Assembly: GCA_022393335.1 (NCBI GenBank)
Contig: JAJEKB010021002.1
Location: forward strand, 279,108-343,107
DNA: 64,000 nt
DNA from: Macrotrachela quadricornifera
Lineage: Eukaryota; Rotifera; Eurotatoria; Philodinida; Philodinidae
Direction of reading: 5' to 3'
A program made the translations under genes and the position numbers. Shown one piece after another: positions 1 to 12,761 of the stretch. The notes beneath the pieces are model-generated. The model did not search any database. It was not told the origin of the DNA and saw only the letters and a program-made list of their open reading frames with translations. The stretch's first letter is position 1; each line of letters begins with the position of its first letter.

Positions 1-628
1 GATAAGACGTATTCTATTATGTCTCGTCAAGCAATCGTGCGAAACTGTGTTTGTGAAAATCGGATTCATGAGGGTGATCCAAAGTATTCAGTCGTTACTT
101 CACTGTGCTGACTTATATGACTTTTAGAAAAAAAATCATCAATCAAATATGTTAAACCATATGTAAGAATAGAGATAGTTTTTACTTTGTGGTCTTCGAC
201 TTTTTTCTTAGCCCACTTTCAGTAGTTTTAAAAACTATATGATTTTGTAACTCGTGAAAAGAGGTATCCAATGAGCTATAATAGAAGATGAACTTATAAA
301 ATTTATAAATAGGAAATTGATCTAAAAGACTATTATGTCATGAGCATTTTTTTCGCAATGAGACTGTTCAAAGTCTGCAGGAAGAAATGCTCAACTGTAT
401 TTCAAATGTATTTGAAATCTAGTATAAAAATACTCGCCAACAGAAGCTCTTTCATTCTATATATGATTGTACTGGATATAATATGAAAAAGTCTAATGGA
501 CCAAATCAGGGCCTTATGCACCCTTGTCCTTTGTGCCAAAATGTTAATTATCAAATTGTCAACAAATTTGATACCTTCACTACAGGTCGGATTTTCGTAA
601 AATAGTAACTTAATGTATCCAAATCGAT

Positions 629-650
629 ACATCCGGCCGGAAAGGGTTAA
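629..650. repeat. Possible piggyBac-type terminal repeat (right end only)
   Basis: CCGGCCGGAAAGGG is followed directly by TTAA. Read from the other strand this is TTAA then CCCTTTCC, the usual arrangement at piggyBac-type ends, and it resembles the better-supported end at 5458. No partner end is visible to the left, so the element may begin before the window. Weak call. Confidence 0.25.
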
Positions 651-1009
651 AGACACAGTCGTATAGCGATAAATATTACGCTTCAAAAGACATGAATGTT
701 TGTCTTTCCGTTTTTTTCAAACAAATCAGAGTTCAGATCAGAAAATATGACGTTCCAAACCACTGAATATGGCCAGATATCTGTATTCTACTTGATCAAA
801 CTCAATCGAAGACAAAGAACTTGAACTTGAGGTTTGCTTGCCATTTACATATGAATCTATATAGGGATATTTCTCTAAAACAATCATCGCAAGAGTGGAT
901 GTTTGTTTTGTAGCTTTCATGCAATTAAGGAGATTTAGATATAAGATAATCGAAATAAAAATTATTTTTAATGATAATCACACTAAATTTTCTTTGAGAA
1001 AAGGGTCAT

Positions 1010-1912
1010 CGAATCCGTAGGATGAGCGCTACCTTGTTGATAATAATATCTTTTACTGGATTATAGACATCATCAGTATCAAGTGTAAGAATATTTTCAT
1101 TAACTAATGTTATCACTTGTATCTCATTATGATGATATGAACCATTTGTCATGAAATAAACTGTTTTCGTTTCGTAAACAAAGGAGAACGAATTCGAAAC
1201 AAGTACTTCACAAAGATTTTTCAATATGAAATCTTCTTTGACTTTGAGTAGTGAACATGGGAAAGCCAATTGGATGATTAGATGGATTACTGAATATAAC
1301 AGTATTATTTTCTGGAATTTAATGATCAACATTATGTTGTGATTCAGTCCAACTATTATAAATGATGAGTATGGCATCAACTAATTGCACATATTCGGAA
1401 TAGTTTGGTGGTACACGAGTACGAATAATACGTTGATTGATGATGAATAACTGATTGACATAGGATAGTGATGGCAAAATAGTCCGATAAATATTGTTTC
1501 CAAGTTGTGTCCAATTGGTAATGGATATATTACCATTAATGACTGATTTCGATAATCGTTTATATGGAAGCATTTCTATTGCGTTATCTGCATAGAAGTT
1601 ACTGTGCATCATTGGCATTATCGTTAATCGTCTGTGACTATCTATTTGTGTTAAACGAATCGTATCGACAAAATAATGTGTAGAATATAAATGAATTGTA
1701 GTTGTACGTATTATATTATCATCTTTAAAATGATTAGGTACTTGTTGAATTAACGAATAAGGTCGCAATAGTGATCCATCATTGTTAATCATGGAAAATG
1801 TTGGAAAAGGAACGACATATATGTCATTGACTGATAATATCTTGTTACCTATTGAATTTTGTAGTGCATTAAAAATGTACAATAGAAAAAGATGGAAGAT
1901 GAGAACTTTCAT
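1010..1912 (-). pseudogene. Broken secreted protein, N-terminal part of a right-handed beta-helix type protein
   Basis: The minus-strand frame opens with MKVLIFHLFLLYIF, a clear signal peptide; the ATG is at 1910-1912. About 130 residues on comes NWTQLGNNIYRTILP followed by LFIINQRIIRTRVPPN. This W...iyr..lp...LFin...R.R.P pattern is what I know from the entry region of parallel beta-helix (pectin-lyase-like) carbohydrate-active proteins. The frame continues to SWTESQHNVDH and stops at a TAA (1319-1321). The same frame then carries on with IPENNTVIFSNPS, again family-like. Around 1208-1222 the family-like reading moves to another frame (EVLVSNSFSFVYETKTVYF). One nonsense codon and one frameshift make it a pseudogene. 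The remaining C-terminal beta-helix is not visible. Family assignment is from motif memory only. Confidence 0.6.
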
Positions 1913-2483
1913 TTTAATTTTCTTTGTCAATATTAAATAATTTTAAAATAAAGAGTCCTATTTCAAGATTTCCTTATGAGTTGTCTAATTTGAATATAAA
2001 TGAAGAATTGAGTAATCGATATCAATTTGAAAATAAACGAAGAAAAAAACTTGCATAGTTTCTATCCCAAACTTAAACAAATAGAAAAAGTTTAAATTTC
2101 TATAATTACATAATTATATAAACGAAAACTAAGTTTTTTTTCGGATTATCTAGAATTTTTATTTAAATATGTTGCTTTTTTTTTGAAGGAATAGTTTTAG
2201 TTTAAGTTCAGCGTTTATATTCGAAGTCAAATTAGACATCTTCTCTGTACAACAGAATCACTGCCAGATAAAAAACAGCAATAAAAATCTTCAAATAATT
2301 TCAGTCAAATATGCTCTTTTTCTTCGTGATATTTCTTCTTTCGAAAATTTATGATCTCTACATCATAGACTTATAACTATATCATTGTTCACGATATCAG
2401 CTTATAAAAATGAGAAAATCATACCTTTCATTCAAACACTCTTCAACAGAATAAAAACACGAAATAAACAATCATCACACAAC

Positions 2484-3620
2484 ATGTCTTTATCGTTGCA
2501 AACGTTACCACTAGAGCTGGTGTATCGCATACTAGATCATCTAGATGATTATCAATTACTTGTGTCGACAAACAACATATGCCAACGTCTGAATAGTGTT
2601 CTCAATTCTTATCCACGGTGCCGGGTAAACAATACAATAACCTACTAAACACAAACCCAATACTAACATTTAACAGAATTTTGCTATATTTTTCTATGTT
2701 TCATATAGAGACTGACAAACATCAGACTAAATTCCAAGGAAATTGTAGGTAAAAAGCTTTAACAGCTAAGTGAAGCATTGAAGCACAACAAAGTAGCATT
2801 CAATCTATTCCTTAATTACGACTGAACTAAGATGCAATATTTTCTTCAGACTCTTACAGGACTACAGCTCCATTACAATCGAATTGGAGCTGAAGATGCT
2901 CGACATTTGAGTGAAGCACTGAAATATAACGCGGTAACATTTAATTTGGCGCCTTTGTTGCCATCAAACTTAAATGCTTTTTACTAAACAGACACTTACG
3001 CAACTCCACTTCTATCACAATGATATTGGAGATGAAGGCGCTCAACATCTGAGCGAAGCACTCAAACACAATAAAGTAACGTTTGATTAACTTTCTCATT
3101 GCATGCACTTAGAATTTCCTATTTTGTCTAGGCTCTTACAAACCTCCACCTTTTTGACAATCAAATTGGAGAGAAAGATGTTCGATATCTCAGTCAAGCA
3201 CTACAACAAAACAAAGTAACATTTAATTGACTTAGTTTTTGCTTTGAAATTCTCGGTTTGTATTATTTCTAGACATTGACACAGCTTGACCTCTCTCTCA
3301 CAATCAAATTGGAGATGAATGTGCTCGACATCTTAGTCAATCATTGCAACAGAGAAAAGTATCATTTAATCGATATATTCATTACTTTCAAACCATCGGT
3401 TTATATTATTTCTAGATATTAACAAAGGTCTGTCTTTGTAAAAATGAAATTGGAGATGAAGGTGTTCGATATCTTCATATAGCACAGCAAGAGAATAAAG
3501 TAACATTCAATAAATTTAGTCTCTGATTTTAAACTCTTGCTTTGTATTATTTCTAGACATTGCTGCAACTCGAGTATTTTTATAATCGAACTAGTAAAGA
3601 ATATGAATATTAGGACTTTC
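2484..3620 (+). pseudogene. Decayed F-box / leucine-rich-repeat (RNI-type) gene
   Basis: Exon 1 (2484-2624, 47 codons) encodes an F-box: TLPLELVYRILDHLDDYQLL. It ends at a GTAAAC donor in phase 0. LRR exons of 28 codons follow: 2709-2792, 2850-2933, 2992-3075, 3132-3215, 3273-3358, 3416-3499 and a fragment from about 3557. The repeat consensus is LTxLxLxxNxIGDEGxxxLSxALxxNK, each exon flanked by AG and GTAA/GTAT. Exon 2 has an in-frame TAA (2760-2762). The exon at 3273 is 86 nt instead of 84 and loses frame inside the repeat. The last repeat runs into a stop after about 18 codons. In the family the F-box would bind Skp1 and the LRRs a substrate. A related intact gene lies at 56119-59023. Confidence 0.8.
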
Positions 3621-3629
3621 CATAGACGA

Positions 3630-5455
3630 TGAGAGGAAATTTACATATTATCAGTGTGCAAAATTTGTTTAGTGGTTTCGTAAGATACTTTAATAATAAA
3701 TATAAGCATGTCAGTGGTGTCAAATCTGAAGGTGAATTCATTTTTTTCAAGCTTGAGATTGTTGACTATCTACATGTAAAGCGAATGAAAATATTTTATC
3801 GAATATTTTTCAAAAATTGACAAAATTCGAATTAAATAGAATTTAATTGAAAAAGAACTAAAATTATGAAGTAACAATCGAAATTTTCTCATATATTCAA
3901 TTCGTTTGAGATTATAATACATCAGCAAAAACGAAAATATATTGACTTCGTTTTCTTTTCACATTCAATTTTCATTATTCAGTGATATGTCTCACAGAAA
4001 AATCGATATAAACACAAATTTTTAGTTTGAAAAAAAGGGCATTTTTTGAGTGTGATCTACATACTTCGAGTAATGTGTTTTGGAAATGATGTCACACAAT
4101 TAAATTTTTCTCAAGAAATACTTGTTAATTCTTCAAGTAATGTCTATATAGCCGATGACTGGTATCATCGGATGCAAGATTTTCAATTTACATTGATTCT
4201 TTTCAATAGTCTAAAAATGATGTAGATTTTCTGCAATTCCACGGAAAAAAATTTCAATGAAAATCGCTAATAACAGGGATTATCAGTGGGTTTTGAAAAC
4301 AAAATCAATCCTTCCTATTATTGTGGTATCTTATATCTGATATCTATCGCGGTTAGCTCACATTCTTAACGCGATTATTGAATACCGCTATTTGTTTTAA
4401 TTTATTTTCCTACTTGTTAAATTCGAACTAAGTACCTTCCCAGATGAGCAAAAAAATCAATAGGACGGGTGACATGTCTAGTCCAAACATTATAAAAACT
4501 ATGCTACACCAAGTCGAATACGTCTTTTACACTAGCCAAGGCAAGTCTAACTACACAAGTCGACACTAATATACGTCTAGACTAGTCTGATTTTTATAAA
4601 AAAATCAAAATATCCCAAGTGAGCAAAATAAATACTGAGGATGGGCGACATGAATCATCCAAAACGTTCTTAATATCGGTCATAACCAGTCTGAAAGGTC
4701 TTGTTTATCCGTTCAGGCTAGTTAGGTTTTCGATAAGTGCCCTACAATTACCTCTGGGCTAGTCTAAAACGTCCGAGAGTCCCGTCACGTTTAGTTTGTT
4801 CTGTCTGTTAATCACGCCCAGACCAGTTGGAAGAGTAGAAGAAAAAGTGGAAAGATGGATTCGAACATTCGATTCGACAATCATCATGACGTGATAACAG
4901 ACTAACATCAACTTAGCTAGTCTAAATATCAAAATAACACTCATTCATTGGCTAGACGATTAAAAACTAACTATGGACGAGCGACTTTACTGATCTTAAA
5001 CATTTTAATGAGTAGTTAAAATTAATCTGAATCGTCATGGGAGCAAGTTAGAATTATTCTTTTTATGAAAATGTCTTATCAATCTTGATCTGTACTAATC
5101 CAAAACTTTTGAACAATCACTTTGATTTAAGAAAATTTTCAAGCTAATTCCTTTAAGCTTGATCATTGACGAAACGAAAAAAGAATAGAATAAAAAGCAA
5201 GAGATTTTTCGATATCTGTATAACTTGTTAACCCTTTGGGAACGGAATTTTTTTTCAATTGAAAAATAGTTCTCGCGTCGATTTCTTGTATTTTGCTCAA
5301 AATGATTACGCAAAAGCCTTATGCGATGCATCAAAATAAGAGGAACAGTGATCATAACGTCAGTGTATAGGTATGTATATGACAGGAAAAAAAAAGAAAA
5401 AAAGCTGTGTCACGCTATTCCTGCGGGATTAAAATTTCAAACATGATCTAACTAT
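3630..5455. other. Non-coding stretch with a weak diverged direct repeat
   Basis: No credible gene. Three similar blocks start near 4439, 4614 and 4970; each has a form of GGACGGGTGACAT close to its start, and the first two are about 175 bp apart. They look like very old copies of one repeat. At 5228-5245 TTAA is followed by CCCTTTGGGAACGG, another possible piggyBac-type end without a visible partner. Confidence 0.35.
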
Positions 5456-5457
5456 CA

Positions 5458-6308
5458 TTAACCCTTTGACGGACGGTGGTCCATATATTAACCGCTTTTT
5501 TATTTGTTATTATAGACATATAATAAAATAGACACAATGACTCTGCTAGAAAGGAAAACATCAGTGCATGTATAATATAAAATTCATTTTTGGATACGCA
5601 AATTTTGGTTTCAATGCTTATGCTCTCCTTCTACAGTTAATTATAAAGATGTGCGTCGCTCGTTTTATTTTTAAAAAGAGATAGAAGAGGTTTGACAAAC
5701 TTGAAAGTTCGCCTTACGTTGTATTTAAGTTCGGCTATTTCTCAACAGAGGAGTGTGTTCTTGTTTCTCTTCTAAAGCCGTATCGCTTTTACTAAATAGA
5801 AACTTGTCATATCCGACTTTTATTTTACTCATAGGATAAAATCGAACGTATCGCGAAACAGAATTGATTGATTTTTTTAACTTTACTGAAATTTTACATG
5901 AAAATGCTTATCTTGATCGCAATAAATAGCCTCATCACACGTGAAATAATCCGATACTGTTGATTCCATCTTCGCGCGTTATAATGTAGATCAAGACCGA
6001 GCTAATTAAGCTATTTATATCGACATACGATGAACGTCCAAAAGTCGCCTATCAAAGAGTTAATTAACAATAATACGACCGACACTAGTTGCGATACTGT
6101 CCTATGAGGACCATGATGTGAGATCCAAATTCGTACACCTATACACTTCAACACTCTTTTTAGATCATGTTTCATAAAAGATATGCATGGAACGGCAGCC
6201 GGAACGACCTACTAACTCACAGGTGAAAACAGCTTAATGCGGAACAAACATTTTTCTTCTTGGAAAATAGATGGTACAACCCTTGTACTACCGTCCCCAA
6301 GGGATTAA
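5458..6308. mobile_element. piggyBac-like non-autonomous element (MITE)
   Basis: The left end reads TTAA then CCCTTTGACGGACGGTGGT. The right end, read inward on the minus strand, is CCCTTGGGGACGGTAGTAC, next to TTAA with one extra base (6304). The two ends align with a 2-base gap. TTAA targets and CCC-starting inverted repeats are diagnostic of the piggyBac superfamily. About 840 bp lie between them, with no transposase reading frame, so it would need a transposase supplied in trans. The imperfect ends suggest an old copy. Confidence 0.6.
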
Positions 6309-7612
6309 GGTACGCGTATCACAGTTTGAGTATTTACAGAATTCATATTTATACTTTCTATATTTGATTTTGAAATTCTGAAAATATTAAAATGTTGATC
6401 AACCATTATCTTCTTGCAGCATCAACACTTATTTTTGAAATAGTTGCTACTTCCTCAATATTTAACTTTGTAAATCTACACCTTTTATGAAGCATCTATT
6501 CAGTGAAAAGCAGATGTAGAAATGGATCATTAGCTTAACTTTTTCTCGATCTGTTTCATCTAAACTTTGCGAATTTTTTCAAGAAAGATTTATGCTTGGT
6601 ACAACTCATAATAACCGTAGATCTAATTGATGGAATATTTTCTAGTTTAATTTAAATAACAAATAAAATGAAGCATAGTTTTGAACTTGTTCAGCAATCA
6701 TTTTATTCTCAAAAAACTTTTGTTTATAAATGATAAGTTTTTATGAAACTAAAACATAGATGAATATATATTCCAATTTTCCATTTTTTAAGAAATTTAT
6801 CTTTTTCTTCATGTGATTGTTACAATCATTTAGATTGTCGAATCGTATTAAACTCTTGATCAATATGATTGACAGTTATCTTTGAATTGATCAAAATGCT
6901 GCGAAAAATAATTAATAAAAATATTATTTATTCATTGAAATTTATTAATTTTATATGTTAAAAATAAAAAATTTTCCTACGCAATTGTTTAAAAAATCGA
7001 CGAAATTAACATCTTATTTCAAGTGGAGTAGATGAAGGTTCGAACCATAGTTTAAAGATGGAATGTTTCTATGGAATTCTGACTTAATAAGAATGATTGA
7101 TATTTTTATCTGTTATCATCGGTTCATTGTTTTAGTAAGATGTTGTACAAAAAATATTTCAAATTTTATTTTATCATCTTACAAAGAAATTCTTAAAAAA
7201 TAATATTTAATAAGTAAGATTTGATGTTTTTCTCTTCTTTATTTAAAATAAAATAATCACATATTTCTGATCATTAAAATTCACATGAATAAAACATATT
7301 TTATTAATAAATGAAATCTATGGACAGTTTAATTATTAAGAATAATACGTGCATATTAATGAGCTATAAAAAAAGAAAATTAAAAAATGCGAATAATCAA
7401 TCTTATTATCATTTATTATAAATTCTAATTGAAATCAATTGAATGGTATGTAGTATGAGAAAGTAAAATTGCTGTTAGACACACACTTTCTTTTTCTTTT
7501 TACATTGATAGTATATTTTGATTTACATTTGTATATATAGGATAAAAAAGAAGATAATTATACATTAGTTAGTTTATCTAAAAACTCGGTTAGTCCTCAA
7601 TTCAGTCAAATA
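6309..7612. other. AT-rich intergenic DNA
   Basis: No gene, repeat or RNA gene recognised. The stretch 7480-7612 just before the D8C gene would hold its promoter, but no defined element stands out. Confidence 0.5.
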
Positions 7613-10181
7613 ATGAGTCAACAAAGCAATTGGAATACAAATTTATATCCTCCACAAAATTCTCCAATGACTGTTTCTCGCATTGAACCACAGCTATTTG
7701 AATCACCAACAACAGCTACAATAGTTCGATCAAATGCTTGGGTACCAACAAATCTTCCAAACAACAACGAAATGAATCAAATAACAAATACAAACTCGAA
7801 ATCTGGGTAAACGTTTTCGTCTAGAAATACTAAATATTGAAGAACATTTAATGTGTCAAACATTTTTGTGAAATATGAGTTATTTTGAGGATCGGAAGAG
7901 GCTAAATATTTAGCAGAAAGTTGAGAAAGCTTCCTTCTCGACTTTAAATTTTCAGCTTTGCCTATGCTTCTAACCGTTCTCTGTCTATCTTACACATTTT
8001 GACAATTAAAATACATTCTTAAACAGTGGCGGAGCCAGGGGGGCTCAGCCCCCCTAGATTTTTCGGGACCCTGCCAATAAAAACAAATTTTTGAAAACAC
8101 TACTGCAGATCTCCTGATTTTTCAAAAAAAAATGATGACCGGGGGGCGGGGGGGTAGCATCGCAAAGGTCTTCCGTACTCCCTCCCAGGGGTGAGCCACA
8201 TCTCAGGAAAATTTCCGTAGCCTACTACCTACAGCTTTGAGCTAGGGGGGGGCTCAAAAGTTCGTGGGGGGGGAGGCTGAGCCCCCCCCTGGCTCCGCCA
8301 CTGGTCTTAAAGCCAAAACAATTTTTTTTCTTTTAAAGTTTTGTTTTAGAAAATTTGATTTTTCTTTAAAAATCGTCAAAAATGTTCTCCTATCTTAGAT
8401 GCGACATATACGATCGAGTTGAAACTTTCTCTATAAGCACTACATAGTGTTTTAGTGTATCTACTTTATTGTTTCGCAAAATCATGTACTGTTGATTTTT
8501 GGCGATTATTACAAAAAACTAATTTAGTCAATAAAGTATGCATTTCTAGGGATGCTCGCGATATTTTTCTCTTTTTATGCAAATGAAATCAAATAAAAAG
8601 AAAACTAAAAACAGTAGGCATATTAAAAGATCTCTAGTATTTGTGCAAAAATGTTAGTCCTGCCGGACGTTAATTAGCTAAGAAAGTCGGATGATAAACG
8701 AGATCATTATCAGTACTTATGAGCTCAAGATTTCCTCAAAGAAAATATTTCGAAATTTTGAGTCTTTGACGACTTTTGCTCTAGTTATCGACATCTAACT
8801 ACTCTGATAATCTGTTCTCAAAAAGAGAAATCTAGCAGAACGAATATCTACTTTGATTTTTTTTCGACAGAAAATCTTAAATTCTGTGAGGATAAAGTTC
8901 CTTTCTATCCTCACCTAACGGAAACGTTGAACATACAAAATAAATTCACTATGTTTCACAGTTCAATCCCGGAAAAATTGGTTCGAACGTCTTTCATACA
9001 TATTTATAATCTATATAATGAGTAAAGCTTGACTCAACATTTTTGAATTGTATATTTCAACCTTTCCTCTTCTATAAGTTTTTGTATAAATTTTCTTTAG
9101 TTGTTCTAAAATATGCGCAAAAGTTACATCGACAAAAGTGCTCATTTTTCTTATTGGTTTAATTTTGTGTGGTATACCATTAGCTGTTATGACAACATTA
9201 TGGTAAAGAAGATAGTGCGAGATTTTTGAACTTATTTTCATTCGATTCTACTTTATAGGATAAATGAACGTTCAGTTACAGACACAACTTCAACAACAAC
9301 AATAACAAGTGCCACAAATAAAACCACAGGTTTTTAATATCTTTATTACTTGAAGACACCTTGAAAATCTTAGTTGGTAGATAGTAGATTTGATATGATG
9401 ACATAAATGTTTTTTTTACTCACATCAATGAATGGTAACACGGATATGGATCTTTAGAGAGATGCTTTCGTAATAATTGTTTTAGTAGTATTGATAGTGC
9501 TGATGATCACAGTGAGGAGGGAGATTAAGGTGTAAGTGAAGATCGGAGATTTTTCTTTGATAGAACTAAGGATATTCTCATAAAGAGAATCATTTTCGAA
9601 TTAGATTTCCGGATCGATCAGTCCATTAATTGAATGGAAAATTAACTTGAATTTAAATGAAGCATATCATATAGAATTTGACACTATGTTCTCTAACTAT
9701 ATCTCTGATATGAATAATAAAGAATTGATCTGATAATTTATTTCGTCTATAACTAAGTTAATATTACATTATTTCAGTAACAACTGTTTCCTCTACAACC
9801 AGTTTATTATTACAATGTTATACTTATTCAAATCTGAATGATGCATATCGAAATATTCAAAATGGTTGGACATGTTGTTCATCTCCTTATGATTCGAGTC
9901 TTACAGCTGGTTGGTATCGTATTTCGGGATCAGCAGGTACACAACTTGTTTCAACTCCTATTTACACAACTAGTACATGTGGTGCTAGTTATCCTGGTTA
10001 TTATAATGGAACATTACCATCAACAACAGGTACAGTAACAACGGGAAATGTTTGCTTTTATAGTGGAACTTCATGTAGTTATTCACTTTCACCAATAAGT
10101 GTTACCAATTGTAGTGGTTATTATATTTTTTATCTATTACCGACGTCTAGCTCAAATTATAAATATTGCACAACAAATTAA
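7613..10181 (+). CDS. D8C-domain (uromodulin-type) protein, three exons
   Basis: My exon model is 7613-7806, 9259-9329 and 9778-10181. The phases agree (2 then 1) and give 222 codons plus TAA. Residues 1-65 are a polar Asn/Gln/Pro-rich start (MSQQSNWNTNLYPP). Exon 2 is a short Thr/Ser-rich linker. Exon 3 is a cysteine-rich domain with GWYRISGSAGTQL, CGASYPGYYNG, VCFYSG, NCSGYYIFYL and YKYCTTN. These are the landmarks of the D8C domain known from uromodulin, GP2 and oncoprotein-induced-transcript-3. The family is extracellular, yet no signal peptide or membrane segment is visible. The related gene at 17839-23428 has a membrane segment in the equivalent exon. An exon may have been lost, or a further exon missed. 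Intron 1 carries a hAT MITE (8024-8303). Confidence 0.72.
8024..8303. mobile_element. hAT-type MITE in intron 1 of the D8C gene
   Basis: It starts CAGTGGCGGAGCCAGGGGGG and ends with the inverted form CCCTGGCTCCGCCACTG. The flanking 8-bp duplications are TTCTTAAA (8016-8023) and GTCTTAAA (8304-8311), 7 of 8 identical. CAGTG ends and 8-bp duplications fit the hAT superfamily. It is 280 bp, strongly G/C-runned, and non-coding. Confidence 0.85.
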
Positions 10182-11487
10182 TAATATTGTCTACAATAAT
10201 AAAACTTATTCAATTATGTGTGTTTTCAATCCATTAACAATTTTGTTTTTTATTTCTAATCAATAAATGACTCTTTGCTTTTTCTTCTTATACCTACTGG
10301 TGTGATTTCTACATTACATATGAAAGTATCCATATTCAATAAAAATAAAATGTAAAATAAAACTAATCCTACACATTTAATTCTAGAGTTAGATTTTTCA
10401 TTGTAAGGAAGAATATTTGAATGAGAAAGTCTTAGTTTAGATCAGATTATAAAACATACGATTATAATTAATGTAATGATGCCATTGTTGTTGGTCAACA
10501 TTTCATTAATTAATATAAAACTATTCGGTACTTAATCACCTAAAATTTGAAAAGAGAAAATAAATCAACTTATTATAATTGATAGATAGATATACATTTT
10601 CTTAATGCTAATGGAAAATCTGTAAGTAAGGTAATGGAGTATGAGTGATAAACACGTTCTATTAATCGAGGAACATAAATCAATGATAAGAAAGGATTGT
10701 GGTTTTATCCCTTACTTAATTTTACAAGTAAATTATATTCCGGATAGTGATATGTTCAAATAATTGTATTACTATGTTCTATTGAATCGTAAGATATTTC
10801 TTTTTTTATCCAATTGTTATATCTTATTCGTTCTCTTGTTTGTTTACTCCATACTTAACAATTTAGTCCACTAGTCGTTATGTAGGAAAGTGTGATAGAA
10901 AGATATGTCTCCTTATAAAATTCTAATTCGTTCATTTATGAAAATCATGGTGACTTATTCTTAATCAATTTTAAGAATGAAAACAACTGTTTCGAAATTA
11001 AATTTCTCATATTTGCAAACAATGTTGACAAAATTGAATGTGAAATCTGTTACTAGCATTCATTTTATGAAAGATAAAGGTGATAAGAGAATTGATGCCT
11101 CTCATTCTTATCGTAAAATGTTGTGCTGTCATCAAATGAAAATATTCTGGTTACATCATATTACATTGTTATGGCTTAAACTTATTTAATTGTAACACAT
11201 ATAAAATACTTAAACAGTTTAATATGATGATAATCGAAGACGTTTGAGCTACAAAGCTTTTGAGATTTATCAAACATGAGATAATTCGAATTTGTATTAA
11301 CCAAATTACACAAATTCAATTGATATTTTATCAATAGATTGAATATTTCTTTGAGATGGTGTCATTTCCATACATTGTAATATTGAACAAGTTCACCAAG
11401 ACTAATGTGATACATTAATCTTATACAAGAATCAATATTTTAAATTCGTATTGATTTGTTTTTTCCGCTAATTATATTTATTTTAAA
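10182..11487. other. Intergenic, nothing recognised
   Basis: AT-rich. No homology-like coding, repeats or RNA genes seen. Short open frames here lack codon structure or motifs. Confidence 0.5.
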
Positions 11488-12761
11488 TTAATTATTTGAA
11501 AATGTCTTTTGACAACAATCAATAACAAATCTATATTTAACATCTGATTTCAATGTACGTTTATAAGCTTTTGATAAGATTTCTGGTGTTGCTTCTGAAA
11601 TAAGTTCAACATGACAGGTTAGATTTTTCTCTCCACATAAATCTAACATTTCCTGTGTTTCTTTCACAAACAATTATTGGTTTCGTAAGTAACATAAATA
11701 CAGAAATTTGTAATGGTTTTGCAGGAACACTAAAAATAAAGTAAAAAAAATTTCTTTGAATAATTTTTTTTCCCTTACAATACAATAAACGCCTTAAAAT
11801 GGTAATAAACTAAGTAGAGATTGAACATGATATTCTGCTGATACAGTATCAAAAATCATATTGAATGTATTCCCAACAGATATCATTTGTTCAGAATATT
11901 TTGATATAATAAAATGTTTTGCACCCATTCGTATAGCATCTTCACGTTTCGATTCTTATGTTGATATAACAGTCACATCAGCACCTAAACCAACGGAAAA
12001 TTTAACACCCATATGACTCAAACCACCAATTCTATCAAAATAATATTCATATTAAAAAGTTGTTCGAAAAGAGAAAAATTAGACGATAGGTATAATCATT
12101 ATTTTATTTTCTTGTAAAATATTATGGAGAAATAGTTCATTTTATTCGATTTATATTCTTTTTTCATTGGTATAAGAATATAAAAATGACTTATGCTACT
12201 TTACTGTTTTTTCAATGGTAAATATGTTGTAATACCAGCACATATTAAAGGAGCTATGATAAATATCAAAGAATTTTCGTATTTATAATATATTAAATGT
12301 ATAACTTGTCAACTTGTTCTGGATTTAAATTCTTTGAAATTTTACAAATAAAATGTTCTTTAACAGTAATTAAATTTGAATAACCACCTTGTATTGGTGT
12401 AACATTATCCTGTTCAGTACTTGCATAAGTTGCACTTGATCCATTTTCACAATATTGTTCAAGAACTTTTTTACCTTGAAGAAGAAGAAAGAGGTATGAA
12501 AAAATCTAATAAATAAATAAAATCTATACATACAATGTTAACATTGTCTACAACAATCTATTTGTGTACCAACTCCGACTTTAAATTATCAAATTATAGA
12601 TGAACAAATTATTTTTCCGAGAAATTTATTTTAAAATAGATCTTACCACAATAATGTATACGAATTAATACATCATCTTCAATTGCTTCTCGACGTTGAT
12701 AATTGTAAAGAGAAAATTTTCCACCTGCTTCATTAATTGCATAAGCTATTGCTGGAATCAT
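11488..12761 (-). pseudogene. Zinc-dependent alcohol dehydrogenase (cinnamyl-alcohol-dehydrogenase type) pseudogene
   Basis: Minus-strand exon pieces follow the order of a CAD-type medium-chain dehydrogenase. The start is MIPAIAYAINEAGGKFSLYN (ATG 12759-12761), then RIHYCG; next VGVGTQIDCCRQC, EQYCENG, GGYSNLITVKEHF, APLICAGITTY, a Rossmann part IGGLSHMGVKF...GADVTVIS and a C-terminal EMLDLCGEKNLTCHVELI...YRFVID. The exon that should carry the catalytic zinc ligands (the C-H-S-D and G-H-E region) is absent between YCG and VGVG. There are in-frame stops at 11956-11958 and 11794-11796. The frame also breaks before the last block (about 11650-11690). The family oxidises or reduces aromatic and aliphatic alcohols with NADP. 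In bdelloids such genes are sometimes foreign, but this sequence alone does not show that. Confidence 0.82.

Noticed and set aside
402..686. 94-codon minus-strand open frame
   Set aside because: No motif, no splice partner, AT-driven composition; looks like chance.
1060..1080. CTGATGATG on minus, possible hammerhead core
   Set aside because: No stem II or GAAA; inside the beta-helix pseudogene reading frame.
7028..7045. GGTTCGAACC resembling a tRNA B box
   Set aside because: No A box at the right distance and no cloverleaf can be drawn around it.
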